From positions 1 to 7,642 of the forward strand of contig JAEXMK010000260.1 of assembly GCA_023444445.1 (NCBI GenBank): a stretch of 7,642 nt of DNA, read 5' to 3'. The DNA comes from Pseudomonadota bacterium (GTDB lineage: Bacteria; Pseudomonadota; Alphaproteobacteria; Rhizobiales; Rhizobiaceae). Positions 1 through 5,650 of this stretch are shown here, piece by piece. The position numbers were made by a program, and so were the translations under genes. The notes under the pieces were generated by a model. That model saw only the letters and a list, made by a program, of their open reading frames with translations. It was not told the DNA's origin and searched no databases. Positions within the stretch are counted from its first letter, which is position 1. Each line of letters opens with the position of its first letter.

Positions 1-25
1 CCTCCGGCCTCTGTCGCCCTTGTGA

Positions 26-55
26 CTTGCGCAACGCGAGGCGGCTTCCCATATT
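26..55 (+). promoter_or_regulatory. candidate RpoH (sigma-32) promoter of the hsp20 gene
   Basis: A CTTGCG element at 26-31 is followed after 16 bases by CCCATATT at 48-55. This resembles the heat-shock sigma factor pattern (CTTGAA-like -35, CCCCAT-T-like -10) and is unlike a housekeeping promoter. A second CTTG at 19-22 is too far away for normal spacing. The predicted transcript would start near 61-63 and carry a leader of about 75 bases before the hsp20 start. Small heat-shock genes of rhizobia are known to be driven by RpoH. The match is by eye and is not experimentally supported. Confidence 0.5.
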
Positions 56-60
56 GCGGG

Positions 61-136
61 AGCCGGTGCGATTGACCGGCAAGGTTGCCGGAAGCGGGAC
101 CGCGAAACGTCGCTTGGTTGCAAGGACAGAAGAGAT
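61..136 (+). promoter_or_regulatory. ROSE-like RNA thermometer in the hsp20 5' leader
   Basis: The leader of the Hsp20 gene ends in a hairpin that can hide the ribosome binding site. UCGCU at 110-114 faces AAGGA at 122-126: CUUG (113-116) pairs with CAAG (121-124) around a four-base loop, and G112 then faces G125. A U(U/C)GCU strand opposite the Shine-Dalgarno with a G-G pair is the hallmark of ROSE thermometers in rhizobia and of the related E. coli ibpA leader. Upstream, GCCGGT (62-67) can pair with ACCGGC (75-80). Leader length, hairpin count and gene type all fit ROSE, which blocks translation at normal temperature and melts on heating. I infer function from pattern only; a covariance-model match would settle it. 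Confidence 0.62.
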
Positions 137-562
137 ATGAGCCGCATGACGCCATTCACCCACCCGCTTTTGCTGGGTTTTGATGCCATGGAAAAAACGC
201 TGGAGCGCATGGCGAAGGCCAATGACGGCTACCCTCCGTACAATATCGAACGTTTGCCTGGCGGCGAAGAGGTGCCGGAGCGTCTGCGCATTACCATCGC
301 CGTCGCCGGTTTTTCGCAGGACGATCTGGATGTGACGACGGCTGACAACCAGCTCGTCATCCGCGGCCGCCAGCAGGAACAGGAAAAGCGCGATTTTCTC
401 TATCGCGGCATCGCGGCGCGCCAGTTCCAGCGGGTCTTTGTGCTTGCCGATGGTATGCAGGTGCGGGAAGCCCGGCTGCGCAACGGTCTTCTTTCCATCG
501 ACCTGGTTCGGCCTGAAATTTCAAACGTGGTAAAGAAAATTAATATTTCCGTCTCAGAGTAG
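137..562 (+). CDS. Hsp20-family small heat-shock chaperone (IbpA-like, rhizobial type)
   Basis: An ATP-independent cytoplasmic holdase of 141 residues that would bind unfolding proteins during heat stress and pass them to refolding chaperones. The alpha-crystallin domain spans roughly residues 32-130. It opens with the YPPYNIERL block (32-40), typical of class A rhizobial/IbpA-type proteins, and carries the ARLRNGLLSIDL consensus (112-123) near its end. The C-terminal tail has the I-x-I oligomerisation motif (I135-N-I137). The short N-terminal arm and overall length are normal for the family. The start is supported by AAGGA at 122-126, ten bases ahead of the ATG. A DUF1150 gene follows after 56 bases on the same strand, probably in one operon. 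Control by an RpoH promoter and a ROSE-like leader is likely. Agrobacterium is reported to have several such genes (hspL, hspAL, hspAT1, hspAT2); I cannot tell which, if any, this is, so no symbol is given. Confidence 0.93.
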   Translation: MSRMTPFTHPLLLGFDAMEKTLERMAKANDGYPPYNIERLPGGEEVPERLRITIAVAGFSQDDLDVTTADNQLVIRGRQQEQEKRDFLYRGIAARQFQRVFVLADGMQVREARLRNGLLSIDLVRPEISNVVKKINISVSE

Positions 563-618
563 ACCATGAACGCCGGAATCGGACATGAATCGCTCGGCGT
601 GAAGAAGGAGGCTGAAAT

Positions 619-876
619 ATGCTCTTAAAAGAAGCGCATGCGCGTCTCACCCAGTCCCAACTCGCCCATATCGGTGAAGGAGAAGTGGGATATATCCGAA
701 AGATCCGTGCGGAAGACGTTAGCCGCTGTTTCCCGGAAGCGCCCGATCTCGATCCGCAGCTGGATCTCTGGGCCCTGTTCGGCGCGGATGGTACGCCTAT
801 CCTCCTGACAGACAACCGTTCCAGCACCTTTTTCAAGGCGGCGGAAGACGATCTCAGAACCGTCAGCCTGCACTAG
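619..876 (+). CDS. DUF1150 family small protein of unknown function
   Basis: A soluble protein of 85 residues with no signal peptide or membrane segment. It matches my memory of the alphaproteobacterial DUF1150 family: the GYIRKI segment (24-29), a DV..CFPEAP stretch (33-42), the LWALFGADGTPILLTD core (50-65) and a C-terminal DLRTVSLH (78-85). The length is full for the family. The start is well supported by a strong AAGGAGG at 605-611, seven bases before the ATG. It lies 56 bases after the Hsp20 gene on the same strand with no terminator between, so it probably shares the heat-regulated transcript while having its own strong ribosome binding site. No biochemical role is known to me. The pairing with Hsp20 suggests a stress or proteostasis function, which is inference only. 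Confidence 0.88.
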   Translation: MLLKEAHARLTQSQLAHIGEGEVGYIRKIRAEDVSRCFPEAPDLDPQLDLWALFGADGTPILLTDNRSSTFFKAAEDDLRTVSLH

Positions 877-878
877 AC

Positions 879-960
879 CATTTCCGGGGAACTCAACCCG
901 GTTTTCCGTTCGGAAATGCTGCAGAACGAGAGAGCGTTTTCGCGCTTAGGAAAGTGCTCT
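879..960. repeat. two-palindrome intergenic element (RIME/REP-like candidate)
   Basis: Two consecutive imperfect palindromes fill the space after the DUF1150 gene. The first has an exact 8-bp inverted repeat, CATTTCCG (879-886) and CGGAAATG (911-918). The second is an 11-bp stem, 931-941 with 950-960 (nine Watson-Crick and two G-T pairs), around an eight-base loop. The GGAAATG-ended palindrome with an internal CCGGTTTTCC run is the kind of sequence found dispersed between genes in rhizobia, and rhizobial RIME elements are described as carrying two palindromes. I see only one copy here, so the repeat status is an inference. It might also aid mRNA 3'-end stability for the hsp20-DUF1150 transcript. 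Confidence 0.45.
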
Positions 961-968
961 GGAAAGAA

Positions 969-993
969 AAAGCCCGCCGGTTGAGCGGGCTTT
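969..993 (-). terminator. intrinsic terminator, possibly bidirectional, between convergent genes
   Basis: A perfect 9-bp GC-rich stem, AAAGCCCGC (969-977) with GCGGGCTTT (985-993), encloses a seven-base loop. Read on the - strand the stem runs into TTTTTCTTT, so it is a good intrinsic terminator for the EF-hand gene, starting 12 bases after its stop codon. Read on the + strand it is followed by TTTATGTTTATG, a poorer U tract, so it may also stop transcription from the hsp20-DUF1150 unit. Confidence 0.8.
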
Positions 994-1005
994 ATGTTTA
1001 TGGGA

Positions 1006-1581
1006 TCAAAGGAAGGGGCGATCCGGCATGTCACCGATGGAGATGACGCCGTCCTTGTTCCTGTCCAGCCGCTCGAACATTTTTTCGCCGGCGGCAGTGA
1101 ATTCGGCCTTGCTGACCTGTCCGTTCTCGTCGGTATCGGCCCAGCGGATCATCGCAAAGGCTGCGCCTTTGCCGCCATGCCTGCCCCAACCCTTTTCGCG
1201 TTCAGCCCGCTTGCCGTCGGGCCCTTTGCCGTCTTCCGCCTTGGCATCCTCGCGCTCGGGGCGCGGATGGGCGGCACGGAAGGCTTCCATCTTTGCCTGA
1301 CGATATTCGCGCATTTCCTTCGGCGTGATCGAGCCGTCCTTGTCCTTGTCGATCTCGGCGAAGAGAGCATCCTGACGCGCGGTGAATTCCTCCTTGGAAA
1401 CCTTGCCGTCCTTGTTGGTATCGGCCACCTTCAGGAGGTGAATATACATCAATTCCGGGCGGAACGGCATGCGATCCTTGTGGCCTTTGCCGGGCGCGGC
1501 AAAACTGGCCGTTGCGGCCGTGCTGAGCACAAGGGCTGCGCCAAGAGCAGACAGGGCGATTTTGCGTGTGTTCATCGTCAT
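1006..1581 (-). CDS. exported EF-hand calcium-binding protein (four loops)
   Basis: A protein of 191 residues (189 if the second ATG is used) with a typical Sec signal peptide: basic N-terminus, hydrophobic core at about 9-22, and a likely cut after SFA (residue 28). Four EF-hand loops are visible: DTNKDGKVSKEE (54-65), DKDKDGSITPKE (78-89), DTDENGQVSKAE (149-160) and DRNKDGVISIGD (173-184). They form two pairs separated by a charged Lys/Glu/Gly-rich linker (about 105-138). The acidic ligands at positions 1, 3 or 5 and 12 are present, so calcium binding is likely; the last loop ends in Asp instead of Glu. It should act in the periplasm, either as a calcium sensor or buffer; no partner is evident. 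AAAGG at 1588-1584 lies only two bases before the first ATG but eight before the second (1575-1573), so 1575 is the better start. A strong terminator follows the gene. Confidence 0.88.
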   Translation of the reverse strand: MTMNTRKIALSALGAALVLSTAATASFAAPGKGHKDRMPFRPELMYIHLLKVADTNKDGKVSKEEFTARQDALFAEIDKDKDGSITPKEMREYRQAKMEAFRAAHPRPEREDAKAEDGKGPDGKRAEREKGWGRHGGKGAAFAMIRWADTDENGQVSKAEFTAAGEKMFERLDRNKDGVISIGDMPDRPFL

Positions 1582-1681
1582 TACCTTTCTTCGGTGTCCC
1601 TGAAGAAAAGATAGTGACGTGCAGCATGCCCCACCACTTAAACATCCGTAAGGTGGATGAAGCTTCGGTAATGTTCGGGGC

Positions 1682-2395
1682 TCAGCGGGCGATGGTTTTC
1701 GTCAGGAACCCGGTCAGGTCGTCGGTGATGTAGTCGATATGCTCATCCGTCACATCAGGGATCTCCCAGCGTTCCATGATGACGCCCTCAAGATTTGAAG
1801 GCACGAGCAGCACGGTTTTCATGCCCAGCGCTTTCGGGGCCGCCAGATTGCGTGGCAAATCCTCAAACATCGCAGCCTTTTTCGTATCGAGTTTCGCAAG
1901 TGCTGCAAACTTCTCGTAGGTCGCGCTTGCCGGCTTCGGCAGGTAACCGGCGGCGACGATATCAAAAATGTCCTCGAAATGATCGAGAATGCCGAGTGCA
2001 CCTGCGGCAGCCTGCGCATGTTTGACGCTGCCATTGGTGAGGATGAACTTGCGGCCCGGCAAAGCCTTGATAGCCTCCCCGAGTTCCGGGTGCGGTTTCA
2101 GCGCCGAATAGTCGATGGCATGGGCGCGTTCCAGAAATTCGTCCGGGCTGATACCGTAATTGATCATCAGACCCTGCAGCGTGGTGCCATGGTCGTGATA
2201 ATAACGCTTCTGCAAGGCGCGCGCTTCGTCGGGCCCGAGCTTCAGAAGCTCCGTCACATAGGCCGTCATGTTGCGGTCGATCTGGGAAAACAGATTGACG
2301 TGATGCGGATAGAGCGTGTTGTCGAGGTCGAAGACCCATTCGCTGACATGGGCGAAATCGGCGACTTCGGGCAGGTTTTTCGGCTTTGTGTCCAT
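1682..2395 (-). CDS. HAD-family pyrimidine 5'-nucleotidase (subfamily IA, variant 3)
   Basis: A cytoplasmic protein of 237 residues with all HAD motifs: motif I FDLDNT (22-27, nucleophile D23 and acid/base D25), motif II ILTNG (T120), motif III PKP (K154) and motif IV FEDLPRN (E178, D179). The VFDLDNTLYP opening, the helical cap (about 30-110) and the length fit the pyrimidine 5'-nucleotidase family related to yeast Sdt1/Phm8, which dephosphorylates UMP and CMP or related nucleotides. The exact substrate is inferred. The reading frame stays open upstream to 2629, but that part would overlap the divergent transporter gene and has no family resemblance, so the ATG at 2395-2393 is chosen. No clear Shine-Dalgarno precedes it. 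The EF-hand gene follows on the same strand after about 100 bases (using 1581 as its start), so co-transcription is possible but unproven. The product could also act on other small phosphate esters. Confidence 0.88.
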   Translation of the reverse strand: MDTKPKNLPEVADFAHVSEWVFDLDNTLYPHHVNLFSQIDRNMTAYVTELLKLGPDEARALQKRYYHDHGTTLQGLMINYGISPDEFLERAHAIDYSALKPHPELGEAIKALPGRKFILTNGSVKHAQAAAGALGILDHFEDIFDIVAAGYLPKPASATYEKFAALAKLDTKKAAMFEDLPRNLAAPKALGMKTVLLVPSNLEGVIMERWEIPDVTDEHIDYITDDLTGFLTKTIAR

Positions 2396-2501
2396 GGGCA
2401 GCTTTATGCCTGTTTCGAATGCGGAAGAAAATCGAAAAGAGGACGATTGATCAGAAATTCGGCCTTGGCTGCGGCCTCGCGCGCATGATACCGCCAAAGC
2501 C

Positions 2502-3419
2502 ATGGAACTCTGGATAGTCATTACTTTCGCAAGCGCGTTCCTGCAGAACCTGCGCTCGACTTTGCAAAAGCACCTCAAGGGCATGATGGGCACCACGGGT
2601 GCAACGTTTGTGCGCTTCGTGTTCGGCATGCCTTTCGCTCTCGCTTATCTCGCCTTTCTGCATCTTGGGCTCGGCAGGCCGCTGCCAGTGCCGAACATGT
2701 CCTTCGCCGTTTGGGCGACAGTCGGGGCCATGGCGCAGATTGCCGCCACTTTTCTGCTGGTACACCTGTTCTCCTTCCGCAATTTCGCAGTCGGAACGGC
2801 CTATTCCCGCACCGAGCCGGCGCAGGCAGCACTGTTTGCGCTGATCTTCATTGGCGAAAGCGTCAGTGGCGGCACCCTGGTGGCCATTGCCATTTCTGTC
2901 GCCGGCGTCATGCTGATTTCAGTAGCGCGCACGGAAGTAACGCCCGCTTCCTTCCTAACCTCGATCTTCAGCCGGACAGCGGGTATCGGTCTCGCCTCGG
3001 GTGCATTCTTCGGCCTGTCGTCGGTTGCCTATCGATCAGCGTCGCTGGCGCTTGCACCAAGCCTGCCTGCCCCGGATGCGATGATGCAGGCGGGCTTTAC
3101 CCTCGTTGTGGTGATCGTGATGCAGACGGTGTCGATGTTCCTCTGGATCATCTGGCGCGAGCGGGAGGAATTGCGGCGTATCGCCAGGGTGTGGAAACCG
3201 TCGCTTGCCGTTGGTTTCGTGGGCGCTACGGCCTCATTCGGCTGGTTCACGGCAATGACCCTGCAGCAGGCCGCCGTTGTTAAGGCACTGGCGCAGGTGG
3301 AGATGCTGTTCGCCTTCGCCTCGACCGTGCTTTTCTTCAAGGAGAAGATCAACCGGCTCGAATTGTCCGGTTGCCTGTTGATTGTCGTTGGTGTGCTGTC
3401 GCTTCTCGCATTCGGCTGA
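2502..3419 (+). CDS. EamA/DMT-superfamily transporter, ten membrane helices
   Basis: A membrane protein of 305 residues with two tandem EamA repeats of about five hydrophobic helices each (roughly 1-143 and 158-304). The first repeat ends in an RTEPAQAALFALIFIGES-type block (103-120) and an AGVMLIS helix; the second ends in a KALAQVEMLFAFASTVLFFKE-type block (261-281), the usual signature just before the last helix. The two halves are joined by a short polar linker. Such drug/metabolite transporters export or import small metabolites such as amino acids, but the substrate cannot be read from sequence. The gene is divergent from the nucleotidase (106 bases between starts) and convergent with argB. 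No clear Shine-Dalgarno precedes the ATG; the family-like start right at the first helix supports the choice. Length is normal for ten-helix members. Confidence 0.88.
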   Translation: MELWIVITFASAFLQNLRSTLQKHLKGMMGTTGATFVRFVFGMPFALAYLAFLHLGLGRPLPVPNMSFAVWATVGAMAQIAATFLLVHLFSFRNFAVGTAYSRTEPAQAALFALIFIGESVSGGTLVAIAISVAGVMLISVARTEVTPASFLTSIFSRTAGIGLASGAFFGLSSVAYRSASLALAPSLPAPDAMMQAGFTLVVVIVMQTVSMFLWIIWREREELRRIARVWKPSLAVGFVGATASFGWFTAMTLQQAAVVKALAQVEMLFAFASTVLFFKEKINRLELSGCLLIVVGVLSLLAFG

Positions 3420-3427
3420 ATACCAGA

Positions 3428-3456
3428 GGTGGCGGACAGGCTTGCCATCCGCCACT
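3428..3456. terminator. hairpin between convergent transporter and argB genes
   Basis: GTGGCGGA (3429-3436) pairs perfectly with TCCGCCAC (3448-3455), with a further G-T pair outside, around an 11-base loop. It fills most of the 45 bases between the 3' ends of the transporter gene and argB, so it could act as a shared terminator for both strands. Neither side has a U tract, so it is not a canonical intrinsic terminator; it may instead protect transcript ends. Confidence 0.5.
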
Positions 3457-3464
3457 CCAACGCG

Positions 3465-4349
3465 TCAGGGCACGATGAGCGTGCCGGCGCCTTCCGTAAA
3501 GATTTCCAGAAGCACGGAATGCGGCGTCTTGCCGTTGAGGATCACCACGCCCTGAACGCCAGCCTTGATGGCATCGATGCAGGTCTCGACCTTCGGGATC
3601 ATTCCGCCGGAAATCGTGCCGTCCTTGATAAGCGCGCGCGCCTGGGAGACAGTTAGTTCCTTGATGAGTTCCTTGTTCTTGTCGAGGACACCGGGCACGT
3701 CCGTGAGGAACAGAAGGCGCGAGGCGTGAAGCGCGCCGGCAATGGCGCCGGCGAAAGTATCGGCATTGATGTTGTAGGTGGCGCCGTCGCGGCCGGGCGC
3801 GACGGGCGCGATGACCGGGATCATCTCCGATTTGGCGAGCAGATCGAGCAGGGTGCGGTCGACTTCCACGACTTCACCGACGAAACCGAGATCAAGCACG
3901 CGCTCGATATTACTGTCGGGATCGATAACGGTCTTTTTCGCCTTTTCGGCGAAGACCATGTTGCCATCCTTGCCGCACAGGCCGATCGCCCATTCGCCCG
4001 TCTGGTTGATGAGGGCGACGATTTCCTTGTTGATCGAACCGGCCAGAACCATTTCAACGATCTCGACCGTCTTGGCGTCGGTAACGCGCAGGCCGCCCTC
4101 GAATTTCGATTCAATGCCCATCTTGCTCAGCATCGCACCGATCTGCGGGCCGCCGCCATGCACCACGATGGGGTTGATACCCGATTGCTTCAACAGCGCG
4201 ATGTCTTCCGCGAATGCCTTGCCGAGCGTGGAATCACCCATGGCATGGCCGCCATATTTTACCACGATGGTCTTGTTCTCGTATTTCTGCATGAAAGGCA
4301 GAGCCTGTGCGAGCAGCCGCGCCTGAGTTTCGCTTTCGGAAGACGTCAT
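3465..4349 (-). CDS. argB: N-acetylglutamate kinase (acetylglutamate kinase)
   Basis: A cytoplasmic enzyme of 294 residues that phosphorylates N-acetyl-L-glutamate with ATP, the second step of arginine synthesis by the acetylated pathway. Visible motifs of the amino-acid kinase fold are VVKYGGHAM (29-37, K31), VVHGGGPQ (62-69), GLRVT (86-90), [15 protein letters not shown] (193-207), [10 protein letters not shown] (213-222) and GGMIPK (248-253). The extra N-terminal helix (about 1-20), absent from the shorter E. coli enzyme, is typical of hexameric, arginine-inhibited forms, so feedback inhibition is likely. The start is supported by GAGG, seven bases before the ATG on the - strand. In related genomes I recall argB directly after yihA in the same direction; here a + strand gene lies between them. 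A 9-bp dyad lies 27-68 bases upstream and might be regulatory. Confidence 0.97.
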   Translation of the reverse strand: MTSSESETQARLLAQALPFMQKYENKTIVVKYGGHAMGDSTLGKAFAEDIALLKQSGINPIVVHGGGPQIGAMLSKMGIESKFEGGLRVTDAKTVEIVEMVLAGSINKEIVALINQTGEWAIGLCGKDGNMVFAEKAKKTVIDPDSNIERVLDLGFVGEVVEVDRTLLDLLAKSEMIPVIAPVAPGRDGATYNINADTFAGAIAGALHASRLLFLTDVPGVLDKNKELIKELTVSQARALIKDGTISGGMIPKVETCIDAIKAGVQGVVILNGKTPHSVLLEIFTEGAGTLIVP

Positions 4350-4375
4350 CTAAAAACCTCGGTCTGTGGTTGCGG

Positions 4376-4417
4376 CCGTTGAAAGCCTGTCACCGCTCTA
4401 AAGCAAGTTTTCAACGG
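4376..4417. promoter_or_regulatory. 9-bp dyad in the argB leader, possible operator or leader hairpin
   Basis: CCGTTGAAA (4376-4384) and TTTCAACGG (4409-4417) form a perfect inverted repeat with one extra G-T pair inside and 22 bases between. Half-site centres are about 33 bases apart, near three DNA helical turns, which suits a dimeric or looped regulator. Alternatively, as RNA it would make a stem ahead of the argB start. No known arginine-regulator consensus is recognised, so the role is open. Confidence 0.35.
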
Positions 4418-4553
4418 ATGAAATAACCTCCGGGCCTTATTGTGTCTCAGCGATCAAATTTCTTTTTTTGGTCTCTGAAGCATTGTTATGAGATTGACAT
4501 AAACGGCCAATGGGACCAGCTTTGTTACTGGAAGGGGAGGGGTAATTCAGGCC

Positions 4554-4601
4554 ATGATGCACGTTGTTGAAGGTGCGGGTCTGAAACGCGAGGAGTTGTG
4601 A
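4554..4601 (+). other. 15-codon mini-ORF whose stop overlaps the next gene's GTG (GTGA)
   Basis: An ATG at 4554 opens a short frame, MMHVVEGAGLKREEL, that ends at TGA 4599-4601. The stop overlaps the GTG at 4598-4600 in a GTGA quartet, the arrangement commonly used for translational coupling. AGGGG at 4538-4542 lies 11 bases before the ATG. The peptide resembles nothing I know and the upstream frame is closed by TAA at 4500, so it is not the visible end of a sigma-factor gene. It may be a leader peptide or simply chance. Confidence 0.25.
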
Positions 4602-4984
4602 GCGACATGACGGCACCCGATAAAGACAAGCAAAGCGGCTTACAGGACGAGGTTCTTGCCGGAAAATTTGTGTTGGGTGCCCTTCCGCCGGAAAATATGG
4701 CGGAACTGACCAAACGATTGAAGCGCGACCGCCAGTTTGCAGCCATGGTTAAGCGATGGCGAGAAAATCTCGCAGAAACGGATCATAGCGAAAAGGTTGC
4801 CGTGGCAACGCTGCTCCAGCGCAACCCGATGACCGGAGGTCTTCCCTTCAGGGGGCAGCCGTTGCGCACGCGCCACCTGTTGGGCGCAATGCTGATGGAG
4901 ATTTGGAATTCGGTGCGCTTCTGGCGTCTTCTCGCATTGACGGCGATGCTCTGGACCGCCGTTCTGCTTTTCACCATCGCCTGA
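4598..4984 (+). CDS. short membrane-anchored protein resembling an anti-sigma factor N-terminal domain
   Basis: A protein of 128 residues from GTG 4598, or 125 from ATG 4607. AGGAG (4591-4595) is only two bases from the GTG and 11 from the ATG, so the ATG may be the real start unless the GTG is used by coupling to the mini-ORF before it. Residues about 18-60 (DEVLAGKFVLGALPPENM, then AAMVKRWRENLAE) match the pattern of the sigma-binding N-terminal region of RskA/ChrR-like anti-sigma factors (LA-x-x-[YF]-VLGxL ... W). No zinc-binding HxxxCxxC motif is present. A polar stretch leads to one membrane helix at about 108-126, and the protein stops right there, lacking the C-terminal sensor domain usual for RskA. 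No sigma gene lies beside it. It ends 12 bases from the convergent yihA. The function, and even sigma binding, is inferred; it could be a stand-alone small membrane protein. Confidence 0.75.
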   Translation: MSDMTAPDKDKQSGLQDEVLAGKFVLGALPPENMAELTKRLKRDRQFAAMVKRWRENLAETDHSEKVAVATLLQRNPMTGGLPFRGQPLRTRHLLGAMLMEIWNSVRFWRLLALTAMLWTAVLLFTIA

Positions 4985-4996
4985 CGCGAAAACGCC

Positions 4997-5650
4997 TTAG
5001 AGCGAGACCGTCCTGACGATCTCGGTGCGTAGATCGTCCAGCCCAAAGGATTTCTCCGACGACGTGGCAAGAACTTCAGGATAGGCAGCGGGACGCTTGC
5101 GGATTTTCTCCAGCGTTTCGCCAATCAGCCGGGGAACGCCGACATCCTTGATCTTGTCCGTTTTCGTCAGCACGACCTGATAGGACACGGCCGCCTTGTC
5201 GAGCAGGCTTAGGACCTCTTCATCGTTCTTCTTGATGCCATGGCGGGAATCGATCAGCACGTAAACGCGCTTCAGCGTCGCGCGGCCACGCAGATAGTCG
5301 AAGACGAGCTTCGTCCAGGCGTCGACATGGTCCTTGGGTGCCTGCGCATAGCCGTAACCCGGCATGTCGACCAGCGCCATCGGCGGCAGGTCGCCCGGCT
5401 CGCCGGAATAACCTTCAGGAACGAAATAGTTCAGTTCCTGGGTGCGTCCGGGCGTGTTGGAGGTGCGGGCAAGCCCCTTGTGACCCACCAAGGCGTTGAT
5501 GAGCGAGGACTTGCCGACATTCGAGCGACCGGCAAATGCAATCTCCGGCGGCCCCTCGGGCGGCAGGAATTTCATCGCGGGAACGCCGCGAATGAAAATC
5601 CAGGGTCGCCCGAACAGGGGCTTTTCGGTTGCTGTGCCGGTCTCACTCAT
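4997..5650 (-). CDS. yihA: ribosome biogenesis GTP-binding protein YihA/YsxC (EngB)
   Basis: A cytoplasmic TRAFAC-class GTPase of 217 residues needed in bacteria for assembly of the large ribosomal subunit. All G motifs are present: G1 GRSNVGKS (41-48), G2 with T66 in NTPGRT, G3 DMPGYG (95-100), G4 TKTD (162-165) and G5 SSE (197-199). The short N-terminal extension and total length are normal for EngB of this group. The ATG at 5650-5648 overlaps the yidC stop codon in an ATGA quartet, showing translational coupling to yidC and membership of the rnpA-yidC-yihA operon. No U-rich terminator follows the stop; the convergent anti-sigma-like gene ends only 12 bases away. Also named engB or ysxC in other organisms. 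Confidence 0.96.
   Translation of the reverse strand: MSETGTATEKPLFGRPWIFIRGVPAMKFLPPEGPPEIAFAGRSNVGKSSLINALVGHKGLARTSNTPGRTQELNYFVPEGYSGEPGDLPPMALVDMPGYGYAQAPKDHVDAWTKLVFDYLRGRATLKRVYVLIDSRHGIKKNDEEVLSLLDKAAVSYQVVLTKTDKIKDVGVPRLIGETLEKIRKRPAAYPEVLATSSEKSFGLDDLRTEIVRTVSL

Noticed and set aside
566..628. A 20-codon ORF between hsp20 and DUF1150, overlapping the DUF1150 start out of frame
   Set aside because: No convincing ribosome binding site and no recognisable peptide; probably chance.
994..1614. A 206-codon + strand frame over the EF-hand gene
   Set aside because: It starts inside the terminator and mirrors the EF-hand gene, whose signal peptide and four calcium loops prove the - strand.
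1634..1656. A 7-bp stem with one bulge (CCACTTA/TAAGGTGG) after the nucleotidase gene
   Set aside because: Weak, bulged, and with no U tract on either side; not enough to call a terminator.
2396..2629. A 78-codon N-terminal extension of the nucleotidase
   Set aside because: It overlaps the start of the divergent transporter gene, does not resemble the family, and the HAD motif I sits at the expected distance from the ATG at 2395.
3726..4382. Long + strand frames opposite argB
   Set aside because: Shadow frames of argB, whose kinase motifs and length are complete on the - strand.
4494..4522. A perfect TTGACA at 4494-4499 as a -35 for the anti-sigma-like gene
   Set aside because: The sequence 16-19 bases downstream (around CAGCTT) is a poor -10, so a promoter cannot be claimed from this hexamer alone.
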